The notes beneath the pieces were generated by a model. The model searched no databases. It was given only the letters and a program-made list of their open reading frames with translations, and was not told the origin of the DNA. Shown one piece after another: positions 38,418 through 52,000 of a stretch of 64,000 nt of DNA. Position 1 is the first letter of the stretch, and each line of letters opens with the position of its first letter. A program made the position numbers and the translations under genes. The stretch spans positions 6,384,501 to 6,448,500 of the forward strand of contig NC_092616.1 of assembly GCF_047663525.1 (NCBI RefSeq). Direction: 5' to 3'. This DNA is from Anas platyrhynchos (taxonomy: Eukaryota > Chordata > Aves > Anseriformes > Anatidae).

Positions 38418-38458
38418 TCAGTTCCCCGGGGGGTGGAACGGGAGCTGCTGGGACTGCA
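38418..38458 (-). CDS. ATXN2L: ATXN2L last coding exon
   Basis: The split valine codon is followed by QSQQLPFHPPGN and TGA (38418-38420). It corresponds to the short alternative ATXN2L C-terminus. Confidence 0.95.
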
Positions 38459-40033
38459 CTGGGGGGGGGGAAAAAAGGGGGAGGGGTGAGTGTGGGGCTG
38501 CCCCATAGCGCTGTGGGGTGCCCCATAGCGTGGGGTGTGGGGCACCCCATAGCGCCCTGGGGGACCCATAGAGCTGTGGGGCACGGTGTGGTGCTGTGGG
38601 TGGGGTGCCCCACGGCGCAGTGGGGTGCCCCATAGCACCACAGCCTGCCCCATAGTGCTGTGGGGTGCCCCATAAGTGCCCCAGGCTGCCCCATAAGTGC
38701 CCCAGGCTGACCCATAAGTGCCCCAGACTGCCCCATAAGTGCCCCAAACTGCCCCATAGCGCCATGGGGCTGCCCCATAAATACCCCAGGCTGCCCTATA
38801 GCACTATGATGTGCCCCATAGCACCATGGGGCTGCCCCATAAGTGCCCCAGACTGCCCCATAAGCCCCCCAGGCTGCCCCATAGCACCATGAGGCTGCCC
38901 CATAAGTCCCCCAGACTGCCCCATAGCACCGTGGGGCTGCCCCGTATCACCATAAGGCTGCCCCACAAGTCCCCCAGCCTGCCCCACAGCGCCGTGGGGC
39001 GCCCCCCGGCCTCACCTTGGTGGTGCCCGATGTAGGTGTAGGGGGCGGGGGTGGAGGCGGGCAGGGCCGGGACCCCCCCTCCCTGGGGGACCCCGGCCTG
39101 GGGGGGCCCCGCGTGGCTCTGGGGGGGGTGCAGCAGCATCACCTGCGGGGGGTGGGGGGCGCCCGCGTGGGGGGGCGGCGCTGGGGGCAGCCCCGGCTGC
39201 ACGTGGGCCTGGGGGGGGGGGGGAGGAAAAATTGGGGGGTGGGGGGGACCCCAAGGTCAGCAGGGGGGTGGGGGGGCGTTATCACCCCCATAACCCCCCC
39301 CATGACCCCATAACCTCCCCCATAACCCCCCTGTGCCCCCCTGTGACCCCATAACCCCCCATAACCTCTCGACCCTATACTGACCCTATGACCCCCCCGA
39401 CCCCATAACCCCCCCAATAACCCCATGACCCCCCCCCATGGCCCCATAACCCCCCTATAACCCCCCCATGACCCCAATGACCCCCCATAACCCCATGACC
39501 CGCAATGACCCCACGACCCCCCCATGACCCCACAACCTGCCAATGCCCCCCCTGGACCCCATAACCCCCCCAATGGCCCCATAATCCCCCCCCCATGACC
39601 CCACAACCCCCCCCCCGACCCCATAACCCCCCCATGACCCCCCCCATTCCCCCCCATAACCCCATGACCCCCCCACAACCCCCAATGACCCCCCATAACA
39701 TCCCCTTGCCCCCATAACCCCCAATAACCCCATAACCCCCCCCGACCCCATAACCTCCCCCTGACCCCCCCCCGACCCCATACCCCCCCATGACCCCATA
39801 ACCCCCCCATAACCCCCCCGCGCCCCCCCCGACCCCATAACCCCCCCATACCCCCCTGTGCCCCCCCATGACCCCATAACCCCCCTGACCCTGTAGTGAC
39901 CCCATAACCCCCCCATGACCCCATAACCCCCCCCCGACCCCATAACCCCCCCGTGCCCCCCCCTTGCCCCCCCCGTGCCCCCCACCTGCCCGACGTGGGC
40001 CATGCCCCCGTAGCCCAGCCCGTGCAGCGCGTA

Positions 40034-40068
<35 letters not shown>

Positions 40069-43000
40069 TGGGGGGGGGGGGGGGACCCCCAAAACCCCCC
40101 CCTGAGGGGACTGAGCCCCGGGGGGGGCCCCGGGGGGGGGCGGCGCCGGGGGGGGCCCCGGGGGGGCAGGGCCGGGGGGGTCCCGGCCACGTGGAACAAA
40201 CCCTGCTGGGCCTGAGCCCCCCCCTGAGGCTGGGGGGGGGGGGGAAAAAAGGGGGGGGGGTCAAGGGGGGGGGTAATATTTGGGGGACCCCCCCCGGAAA
40301 AATTTGGGGAGGACCCCGAAATGTTTGGGGGCCCCCCCCTGAGATTTAGGGGAGCTGCATAAAGTTTTGGGGGCCCCCCCTGAAATATTTGGGACCCCCC
40401 CTTAAATATTTGGGACCCCCCCTTTATTTTTGGGACCCCCCCAAAATATTTGGGACTCCCCCTTATTTTTTGACCCCCCCCAAATATTTAGGGACCCCCC
40501 CACACCCTTTTGGGGACCCCTCCCAAAATATTGGGGACCCCCCCCACCAATATTTGGGACCCCCCCTTATTTTTGGGACCCCCCCCCAAATATTTGGGCC
40601 CCCCCTTAAGCCCTTGAGACCCCCCCTAAAACTTAAGAGCCCCCCCAAAAAAATTTTGGGACCCCCTTTAAGTACCTGGACCCCCCCTCAAATATTTGGG
40701 AACCCCCTTTAAAATTTTCGGGACCCCCCCACAAAATTTTGGGACCCCCCCTCAAATACTTGAGGTCTCCTCCCCAATTTTAGGGACCCCCCCCTATTAT
40801 TTAGGACCCCCCCAATACTATTTGGGCCCCCCCCCATTATTCCAGCCCCCCCCAAATTTTTGGGACCCCCCCCAAATATTTGGGCCCCTCCCCAATTTCA
40901 GGCCCCTTCCCCCAATTTTTTGGACCCCCCCCCAATTCCAGGACCCCCCCCATTATTTGGGACCCCCCCCAACTTCAGGACCCCCCCCCCAATTTTTGGG
41001 ACCCTTTCAGGACCCTCTGAATTTCAGGACCCCTCAAATTTCAGGACCCCCCCCCCCGCACCCCCCCCCCAAATTTTGCCCCCCCCCCCCGGTACCTGCA
41101 CGGGGCTGGCTGCGTGCGGCGGCGGCGGGGGGGCCGCGGGGGGGGCTGGGGGGGCTGCGAGGCCGAGGGGCGCGGAAGCCCCCGGGGGGGGCGCGGGGGG
41201 CAGGGGGGGCGTGGGGGGAACGGCTGCGGCACCGCGGCTGCGGGGAGGGGGGCGTTAATTAGGGGGGGGCGTTAATTAGGGGGGGGGTAATTAAAAGGGG
41301 GGTTGGGGGGGGGGAAAGGGGATTGGGGGGGGTTGGGGGGGCTGGGGGGTCATAGGGGGGATTGGGGGGTCGGGGGGGGTTAGGAGGGATTTGGGGGGAT
41401 TTGGGGGGGTCGTGGGGGGGTAAATGGGATGGGGGGGTCCTGGGGGGGTCCTGGGGGGGATTTGGGGGGTCCTGGGGGGGTCTGGGGGGGCTAAAGGGGA
41501 TTTGGGGGGGTCTGGGGGGGTCTGAGGGGGTCTGGGGGGTCCTGGGGGGGATTTGGGGGGGTTTTGGGGGGGGTAAAGGGAATTGGGGGGGGCTGGGGGG
41601 TCCAAGAAATATTTGGGGGGGTCTTGGGGGGCTAAAAGGGTCTGGGGGGGTCTTGGGGAAATTTGGGGGGTCTGGGGGGCTAAGAGAAATTGGGGGGGTC
41701 CTGGGGGGTCTTGGGGGGGGTCCAAGGGAGATTTGGGGGGTCTGGGGGGGTTTGGGGGGCTAAAAGGGATTGGGGGGGGTCAAAAGGGATTTTGGGGGGG
41801 CTGGGGGGTTGGAGGGAAATTTGGGGGGGGTCTGGGGGGGTTTGGGGGGGACTGGGGGGGTTCTTGGATTTTGGGGGGGGGGGCTAAAAGGGTCTGGGGG
41901 GGGGCCAAAGGGAATTTTGGGGGTCCTGGGGGGTCCTGGGGGGTCTGGGGGGGATTGGGGGCGTTTTGGGTGATTTTGGGGGATTTTGGGTCAATTTTTG
42001 GGGATTTTGGGTGGATTTCGGGGGATTTTGGTCACTCACCGTAGAGCGCGGGGGGGCGCTGGGCTCGGCGGGGGACGGGGGGGCGCCGGGGTAGAGCCGG
42101 GGGCTGCCGGGGAGGAGGGGGGCGAACACCTGGGGGGGGGGGATGACGTCATTAGGGGGGGGATGACGTCATTAAGGGGGTGCCCCCCCCCCCCCCCCCC
42201 ATCGGTTTTTTTCCGTTTCCGCCCCCCAAAACCCCCCCAAAACGCCCCAAAACTGCCCCAAACCCCCCCTAACCCCCCCCAGGACCCCCCCCCCAGACCC
42301 CCCCAGCCCCTCCCACCTCTCGCGCCCCCCCCCAAACCCCCCCATTTCCCCCCCCCGACCCCCCCCAAACTCCTCCAAGACCCCCCCAAGACCCCCCCAG
42401 GACCCCCCCAATCTCCCCCTTAACCCCCCCCAAAAACCCCCTCCGCCCCCCCCAAGACCCCCCAACCCCCCCCCACGACCCCCCCTAGACCCCCCCAGCC
42501 CCATTTCCCCCCCCAACCCCCCCAAATCCCCCCTAGACCACCCATTCCTCCCTGAACCCCCCCCATGCCCCCCCCCTGGACCCCCCCAGCCCCATCTCCC
42601 CCCCCCAGGACCCCCCCAACCCCCCCTAAAGACCCCCCCCGACCCAATTTCCCCCCCAACCCCTCCAACCCCCCATTTCCCCCCAGGACCCCCCCCAGCC
42701 CCATTTCCCCCCCCAATTTCCCCAATTCCCCCCCGACGACCCCCCCAGCCCCCCCCCCGTGCCCCCCTCGGACCTGCGAGGCGTAGGGGGCGAGGGGCTG
42801 GACGAGGGGGCTGCGGGAACTGCTGGGGGGGGGCCGTAGGGGCCGGGAGGGGGGGGGCGGGTACGGGGGGGGTGGTGGGGGGAGGGTGGGGGGGGCGGGG
42901 CCGCCACCAGGGGGGGGGAGGGGCGGCCGCCAAAAAGGGGGGAGAGGGGAGAGGCTCGAGCGGGGGGGGGGGGCAGCGAGCCGGGGGGAGAAAAAAAGGG

Positions 43001-46000
43001 GGGGGGTTAGGGAGGGGGTCCTGCCCCATAAAGTGGGACCCATAAGTGGCCCCCCCCACCCCAGGGGGCCGCCCCATAGCGGGTGGGGGGCTGGGGCCCC
43101 ATGGCCTGCCCCATAGCATGGGGCGCTGGGACCCCCAGCCTGCCCCATAGCGGGTGGGGGGCTGAGACCCCATAGCCTGCCCCATAGCGTGACCCATGGC
43201 CTGCCCCATAGAATGTTGGGGGTCTGAGACCCCATAGCCTGCCCCATAACTGCCCCATAGCGTGACCCATAACCTGCCCCATAGAAGGTTGGGGGTCTGG
43301 GACCCCATAGCCTGCCCCATAGCACATGTGGGGCTGAGACCCCGAAGCCCTGCCCCATAGCATGACCCATAACCTGCCCCATAGCGGGGTTTGGGGGCGT
43401 GGAACCCCATAGTCTGCCCCATAGCTGCCCCACATCCCTGCCCCATAGCATGTGGGGGGGCTGAGACCCCATAGCCTGCCCCATAGCACATGTGGGGGGC
43501 TGAGACCCCCAAGCCCTGCCCCATAGTGTGACCCATAACCTGCCCCATAGCTGCCCCAACATCCCTGCCCCATAGCGGGTGTGGGGCTGGGACCCCATAG
43601 CGACCCCATAGCTGCCCCCCCAGCCCCTATAGCCACCCACAGCCACCCACATCTCTCTCTCTCTCTCATTCTCACAACAGATGCGATCCTTTATCAATAG
43701 TTCCCTGCCCCACGTCCCCACACCCCCCCGACCTCACCCCCGCCCCATAGCGCTGCCCCATAGCTGCCCCCACACCCCATAGCCACCCCACAACCCCCCT
43801 GCCCCACACCCTGCCCCTACACCCACCCCATAGCCCCCCCAGCCCCATAGCCACCCCATAGCTGCCCCACATCCCACCCCACACCCCCCCGCCCCATAAC
43901 TGCCCCATAGCCCCCCCAGCCCCATAGCCACCCCACGGCCCCCCCACCCCATACCCTGCCCCACAGCGTGCCCCACAGCGTGCCCCATAGCATCCCCTAT
44001 AGCCACCCCAACACCCCCTGCCCCACACCCACCCCACAACCCCCACCCCATACCCTGCCCTATAGCTGCCCAACACCCCACCCCACCCCATACCCTGCCC
44101 CATAGCTGCCCCTATAGCCCCACCCCATACTGCCCCATAGCTGCCCCACATCCCACCCCACACCCCCCCGCCCCATAACTGCCCCATAGCTGCCCCATAG
44201 CACCCCCCCACCCCATAGCCCCCCCTGCCCCACATCCCTGCCCCACACCCACCCCATAGCCCCCCCAGCCCCATAGTGTGCCCCATAGCGTCCCCACACC
44301 CCCCACCCCACACCCCCCCGCCCCATAACTGCCCCACAGCCGCCCCACAGCCCCCCACCCCACATCCCTGCCCCATAGCGTCCCCCCTGCCCCACACCCA
44401 CCCCATAGACCACCCACCCCACACCCTGCCCCATAGCGTGCCCCATAGCACCCCCCCACCCCATAGCGCCCCCTGCCCCATAGCTGCCCCATAGCCCCCC
44501 CCCCCCCACACCCTGCCCCATAGCACGCCCCATAGCCCCCCCACCCCATACCCTGCCCCATAACCTGCCCCATAGCCCCCCCCAGCCCCATAGCTGCCCC
44601 ATAGCTGGCCCCATAGCCCCCCCCACCACATACCCTGCCCCATAACCTGCCCCATAGCCCCCCCAGCCCCATACCCTGCCCCATAGCTGCCCCATGGTCA
44701 TCCCGCCCCATACCCTGCCCCATAGCTGCCCAACACCCCACCCCACACCCCCCGCCTGACATCCCTGCCCCATAGTGTGCCCCATAGCCCCCCCCCAGCC
44801 CCACACCCCCCGCCCCACATCCCTGCCCCATAGCTGCCCCATAGCTGCCCCATAGCTGCCCCACAGGCCCCCGCCCCATAGCTGCCCCATAGCCCCCCCC
44901 CCGCCCCATACCCTGCCCCATAGCCCCCACCCCATACCCTGCCCCATAACCTGCCCCATAGCACCCCCCACCCCATAGCGCCCCCTGCCCCATAGCTGCC
45001 CATAGCTGCCCCACAGCCCCCCGCCCCATAGCTGCCCCACAGCCCCCCCCGGCCGTACCTTTCTGCTCCCCGGTACTTCCCCTGCTGCACGGAGCCGCAT
45101 GGGGTAGGGGAACACCTGGGGGGCCTGCGGGAACAGGGGGGGGCAATATTGGGGCATTTTTGGGGTCCCGGGGGGATTTTTGGGGTGGGGGGCTTGTGGG
45201 GCCGGGGGGGCTTTTTTGGGAGGGGGGGATTGGGGGAAGTTGGGAGGATTTTTGGGGTGGGAGGGGATTTTGGGGGGGAATGGGGGGGAATTTTTGGGGG
45301 GTAATTTTTGGGGTGGGGGGGGCCCGGGGGGGATTTTTGGGGTGTGGGGGGGTTTGGGGGGGATTTTTGGGATGGGGGGTCCCAGGGGGAGGTATAGGGA
45401 GGTTTTTGGGGGTTTTGGTGGGGCTTTCGTGGCGGGGGGGGTCCCGGGGGCATTTTTGGGGTCCCAGGGGGGATTTTTGGGGTGGGGGGGTCCCGGGGGG
45501 AGGTTTTGGGCAGGTTTTTTGGGTTTTGGGGGGATTTTGGGGGTTTTGGGGGGCTTTTTGGGGTTTTGGGAGGATTTTGGGGTTTTGGGGGGGATTTGGG
45601 GGTTTTGGGGGGATTTTGGGGTGGGGGGGTCCCGGGGATGGTTTTGGGGGGGATTTGGGGGTCGGGGGGTCCCGGGGGGGTCATTTTGGGGTGTTGGGGG
45701 GGGTTTTTGGGGTTTTGAGGGCCTTTTTGGGTTTTTGGGGGGGATTTTGGGGTGGGGGTGTCCCGGGGGGTCATTTTTGGGGTGTGTTTTTTTTGGGGGG
45801 GATTTTGGGGGGTTTTTGGGGTGGGGGGGTTGGGGGGTCATTTTGGGGGTGTTGGGGGTGAATTTTGGGGCTTTTGGGGGGATTTTGGGGCGGGGGGGTC
45901 ATTTTGGGGTGTTGGGGGGGATTTTGGGGGGGATTTTGGGGGTTTTGGGGGGGATTTTGGGGCGGGGGGGTCATTTTGGGGTGTTTTTTTGGGGGGGGTC

Positions 46001-49000
46001 TCACCTGCAGGGCGGGGCTGACGTGCAGCTGGGGCAGGTAGGAGATGTAGGGGGGCCGTAGACGCCCCCCCCCTGGGGCAGCACCGGCACTGGGGGGGCG
46101 CCGACGTGGGCGGGGGCCGGAGGGGGGCGCCGCCGGCCTTGCTCTGGGGGGGGGAGAAAAAAGAGGGGGGGTTAATTAGGGGGGGGTGAGGATCTGATTG
46201 GGGTGGGGGTGAAATTAATGGGGGGGGTCTAAAAATTAATGGGGGGGGCTGAAATTAATTGGGGGGGGGCTGAAATTAATTGGGGGGGGTCCCTGAATTA
46301 ATTGGGGGGGGGTCCCTGAATTAATGGGGGGGGTGAAATTAAACGGGGGGGGTCCCAAAATTAATGGGGGGCTGAAATTAATTACTGGGGTCTGACAATT
46401 AGGGGGGGTCCCTAAATTAATGGGGGGTCCTGAATTAATTGGGGGGTGTTCCCTATGTTAAGGGGGGGGGTTCCAAAATTAAGGGGGGGTCCTGAATTAA
46501 TTATTGGGGTCCTAAAATTAAGGGGGGGTCCTTAAATTAATTGGGGGTCCTAATTAATGGGGGGGCTTAAATTAAGGGAGGAGTCCCAAAATTAAGGGGG
46601 GGGTCCCTAAATTAATTGGGGGGGGCTGAAATTAAAGGGGGGGGTCCAATAATTAATTATTTGGGGGTTCAAAAATTAAATGCGGGGGGGCCTCAAATTA
46701 AAGGGGGGTCCCGGATTAATTGGGGGGGTCCGAAATTAATTGGGGGGGCTGAAATTAAAGGGGATGTTTGAAATCAAATGGGTGTTTCTTAATCTAATGG
46801 GGGGGCCCTAATTAAGGGGGGTCAACGCCCTAATTTAAGGGGATTTCTCCCATTGGGGGCTTCTCTTAATTATGGCAGGATCCCCTAATTAGGAGGGGTC
46901 CCTTAATTAGGGGGGGTTCCCTAATTAGGAAGGGTCCCTAATTAAAGGGGATTCCTCCCATTTGGGGGGGATTCCCCTAATTGGGGGGATTCCCCTAATT
47001 AGGAGGGGTCCCTCCTAATTAGGGGGGTCCCTAATTAGGGGGGGGTCCCTAATTAAGATTAGGTCCCTAATTAAGGGGATTTCTCCCATTTGGGGGAGTT
47101 CCCCTAATTGAGGATTCCCTTAATTAGGGGGGGCTCCTAATTAAGGGGGGTGTTCCCCTAATTAGGGGGGGGTCCCTAATTAAGGGGGGGTCCCTAATTA
47201 GGGGGGGTCCCTAATTAAGGGGGTGGTCCCTAATTAAAGGGGGGTTCCAATTAAGGGGGTTTCTCCCGATTAGGGGGGGTTTCCCTTAATTGGGGGGCTG
47301 TCTCCTAATTAGGGGGGGTCCCTAATTAAGGGGGGGGGCCCCTAATTAGGGGGGGGTCCCTAATTAGGGGGGGTTAATTAGCCCCTACCACGGCCAGCAG
47401 CGGCTTCCCGGGGCTGAACTCCTTGGCGTTGGGGTTCAGCGTCGACTTCTTCACCTGCCTGCGGGGACACCCCAAAAACGCCCAAATTCCACCCAAATCC
47501 CACCCCAAAAATCCCAAATCCTACCCCAAAAACCCCAAATCCCACCCCAAAGCCCCCAAGTTGGCCCCAAAAGCCCAGGTCTGACCCCTAAAAGCCCCAA
47601 ATTGGCCCCCAAAACCACCCCAAAAGTCAAAATCCCACCCAAAAGCCCAAAGATCCAGCCCCAAAAACCCCAAATCTGACCCCAAAAACCCCAAATCCCA
47701 CCCCAAAAACCCCAAAAGACCACCCCAAAGCCCCAAATTGGCCCAAAAATGCCAGGTCTGACCCCAAAAGGCTCCAAATCGGCCCAAAAGCTCAAATCCC
47801 CACCCAAAAACCCAAATCTCACCCCTAAATCGACCCAAAAAACCCCAAATCCCACCCCAAAAAAAACAGATCCCACCCCAAAAAAACAGATCCCACCCCA
47901 AAGCCCCGATCAGCCCCAAAAGGGCCCCAAATTGGCCCCCAAAACTGCCCTGAAAGCTCCAATCCCACCCAAAACCCCAAATCCCACCCCCAAAACCCCT
48001 AAATCCCACCCCAAAAAACCCCAAATCCCACCCCAAAAAACCCAAATCCCACCCCAAAGCTCCCAGTCGGCCCCAAAAGCCCAGGTCCGACCCCAAAAAG
48101 GCCCCAAAAACCGCCCCAAAAGCTCAAATCCCACCCAAAAACCCAAATCTGACCCAAAATCTGACCCCAAAAACCCCAAAATCCCACCCCAAAAAAACAG
48201 ATCCCACCCCAAAGCCCCGAGTTGGCCCCAAAAGCCCAGGTCTGACCCCAAAAAGGCCCCAAATCAGCCCCCAAAACCACCCCAAAAAGCTCAAATCCCA
48301 CCCAAAAACCCAAAGATCCAGCCCCAAAAACCCTAAATCTGACCCCAAAAACCCCAAATCCCACCCCAAAAACCCCGAAGACAGCCCAAAGCCCCCAAAT
48401 CGGCCCAAAAATGCCAGGTCTGACCCCAAAAGGCTCCAAATCGGCCCCGAAAAACCAAAATCCCACCCAAAAGCCCAAAATCCACCCCAAAATCTGACCC
48501 AAAAACCCAAAATCCGACCCCAAAAGGCCCCAAATCCACCCCAAAACCCCGAATTGGCCCAAAAGCCCAGGTCTGTCCCCAAAAAGGCCCCAAATCGGCC
48601 CCAAAGCTCAAATCCCACCCAAAAACCCAAGATCCAGCCCCAAAAACCCCAAAATCCCACCCCAAAAACCCCAAATCCCCCCAAACGCCCCCAATTTCCC
48701 CCCCAAAAGCCCCAAATCCCCTGAACTCCCCCTAAATCCCCCCAACCCCCCCAAAAAAGCCCCAAAATCCCCTGAATTCCCCCAAAATCCCCCAAATCCC
48801 TCGAGTACCCCCCCCCCCAAAGCCCCAAAATCCCCAGAATCCCCCCCAAAATCCCCCCAGCCCCCCCCCAAACCCCCCCAGCCCCCCCCCCAAAGCCCCA
48901 AAATCCCCCAATCCACCCCAAAATCCCCCCCAGCCCCCCCAAAGCCCCAAAATCCCCGAATTCCCCCCAAAAATCCCCCCCCCCATACTCACTCGGGGTC

Positions 49001-52000
49001 GCCCCCCCGCTCCTTGTCGCCGCCCCCCCCCTTGGCCGGGGGGGGGGTTCCCGGGGGGGGCTCTCGGTGCGGGGGGGTCGGGTTCGGGTCCCCCCCCCCT
49101 CCCCCTCCCCCTCCCCCCCCCCGGCTCCTCGCCATGGGGGGGGGGCGGCGCCTCCGGGGGGGGGGGCGGGGGCGGGGGGGGGGCGCTGGGCTGAAGCTGG
49201 GGGGGGGGGGAAGAAAGGGGGGGGGGTCAGGGCCTGGGGGGCATATGGAACCCTATAGGGCCCCCCCCAACCCCAAAATCCCCCCCCCACCCTATAGGGC
49301 CCCCCCCAACCCCAAAATCCCCCTGCCCCCATAGGGACCCCCCCCCAACCCCATAGGGCCCCCCCCAACCCCATAACCCCCCCCCACCCTATAGGACCCC
49401 CCCCCAACTCCATAGGACCCGCCCCCCCACCCCATAACCCCCCCCCACCCTATAGGGCCCCCCCCCACCCTAAATCCCCCCCCACCCTATAGGACCCCCC
49501 CCACTTTATAGGGCCGCCCCCCCCTTTTTGGGGCCCCCCCCCACCAAAATCCCCCCACCCTATAAGACCCCCCCCCACTTCATAGGGTCGCCCCCCCCTT
49601 TGGGGCCCCCCCCCACCCCATAGGACCCCCCCCACCCCATAGGGGCCCCCCAACCCCAAAATCCCCCTGCCCCCTATAGGGCCCCCCCCCCGACCCAAAA
49701 TCCCCCCCCACCCTATAGGACCCCCCCAACCCCTATAGGGCCCCCCCACCCTATAGAGACCTCCTACCCCATAGAGCCCCCCCCAACCCCAAAACTCCTC
49801 CCGCCCCTGATAGGGCCCCCCACCCCATAGGCCCCCCACCCTCATAGGGCCGCCCCCCCTTTGGGGCCCCCCACCCCATAGGCCCCCCCACCCCATAGGG
49901 ACCCCTCCTACTCTTTTTTAGGGTCCTGCCCCTCCCTCCCGGGGGGCTCCACCTTGAAGTGCGCCCCGAAATCCCGCAGCTCCTCCAGTGGCTCCGCGCC
50001 TGCCTGGGGGGCACCAAAATTCGCCCAAAATCCCCCGAAATTCACGCAAAACCCCCCCCCCTTAAAAACTCACGCTTTCTGGGGCTCCAAAATGGGGGGA
50101 GGGGGGGGGGGGGCCGGGGCTTCGGGGGGGCCCCCCCCACGGCGTCTTCTGGGGGGGGTCCTGGGAGGAGGGGGGGGGGCACGGAGGGGGGGGGGGCGGA
50201 GGGGGGCAGAGGGGGGAGGGGGGAGGGGGGAGGGGCGGGGGGTTCTCCCCCGAAACCAACATAATGAGGGGGGGGGGGTCCGGGGGGGGGCGGTTTGGGG
50301 GGGCGGGGGGGAAGGAGCGGGCTGGGGGGGGGGAAAATTTAGGGGGGGGGAAAAAATTTGGGGGGGGGGAAAATTTGGGGGGGTTAAAAAAAAATTTGGG
50401 GGGAAAAAATTGGGGGGGGAAATTTGGGGGGAAAATTGGGGGTAAAAAAAAATTGGGGGGGGTCAAAAAAAAGGGGGGGTCAAAAAAAATTTGGGGGAAA
50501 AAAATTTGGGGAAATCGAAAAATTTGGGGTAAAAAATTAAAGGGGGGGGCCAAAAAAATTGGGGGGAAGAAAAATTGGGGGTAAAAAAATTGGGGGGAGA
50601 ATTTTGGGGGGTAAAAAAAATTGGGGGTAAAAAATTAAGGGGGGGTCAAAAAATTGGGAAAAAGGAAAAAATTGGGGTAAAAAATTAAAGGGGGGTAAAA
50701 AAAAAATGGGGGGAATTGGGGCAAAAAAATTGGGGGGTTAAAAAAATTTGGGGGAAAAAGGAAAAAATTGGGGGTAAAAAATTAAGGGGGGTCAAAAAAA
50801 TTTGGGGGGGGGTCAAAAAAATTGGGGGGGAATTGGGGGTAAAAAATTAAGGGGGGTCAAAAAAATGGGGGAAAAAAAAATTTGGGGGGGCCGAAAATAA
50901 TTGGGGGGCAAAAAATTGGGGGTAAAAAAAAATGGGGGGGGGGCAAAAAAATGGGGGAAAAAAATAAAAAAAAGGGGGTGAAAAAAATTGGGGGGGTCAG
51001 AAAATTGGGGGGAATTGGGGTAAAAAATTAAAGGGGGGGGTAAAAAAAATTGGGGGGTTAAAATAAATTGGGGGGGGTAAAAATGGGGGAGGGGCACAAG
51101 GAGCCCCCCCCCCCCCCGAAATTTTGGGAGTTTTGGGGGTTTTTGGGACTTACCTGGAGGCGGGGGGGGGGGCGTCGGGGGCGCCCCCCCAGCACCGAGG
51201 TTTTGCCCCCCCGGGAGGGGCGCTGGGATTTGGGGGAGGTGCGGGGGGGGGCTGAGGGTTTTGGGGTGAAAAACGGGGATTTTGGGGTAAAATGGGGGTG
51301 AAAAAACAGGGGGAAGGGGGAGGAAGGGGTTTGGGGGAAAAAGGGGGATTTGGGGTAAAAATGGGGGGGAATGGGGGAAAAGGGGGTTGGGGGGGAAAAG
51401 GGTTTGGGGGAGAAGAGAGATTTTGGTTAAAAGGGGTGATAAAACGGGGAGGAGGGGGAAGGGGGTTTGGGGGGAAAAAGGGGATTTTGAGGTAAAAAAA
51501 TAACAAGGATTTTTGGGGAAAAAGGGAGAAATTTGGGGAAAAAGGAGGATTTGGGGGAAAAGGGGTTTGGGGAGAAAAAGGGGCAATTTGGGAAAAAAGA
51601 GAGGTTGGATAAAAGGGATTTGGGGTTAAAATGTGGGATTTTGGGGTTAAAAACGTTGGATTTGGTGAAAAAAGTGAGATTTTTAGGTAAAAAAGCGTGT
51701 TTTGGGGTAAAGAGGGATTTTGGGTTAAAAAAAGAAGGATTTTGGTTAAAAAATGGAATTTGGGCTAAAAAGGGGACTTTGGGGTTAAACAAGGGGGAAT
51801 TTTGGGGTAAAAAGCGGGATTTGGGTGAAAAAGCAGGACTTTGGGGTAAAAACAGGATTTTGGGGTAAAAAGTGGTCTTTGGGGTGAAAAAGCATGATTT
51901 TGGCTTAAAAAAGTGGGATTTGGGGTCGAAAAAGTGGGATTTTGGGGTAAAAAGGGGGGAATTTTGGGGTGAAAAGGGGGGATTTTGGGGTGAAAAAGCA

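Noticed and set aside
44060-45841. A 593-codon open frame of Gly/Tyr/Trp repeats
   Set aside because: Translation of the CCCCATAGC array; no start context, no domain, frame-independent openness.
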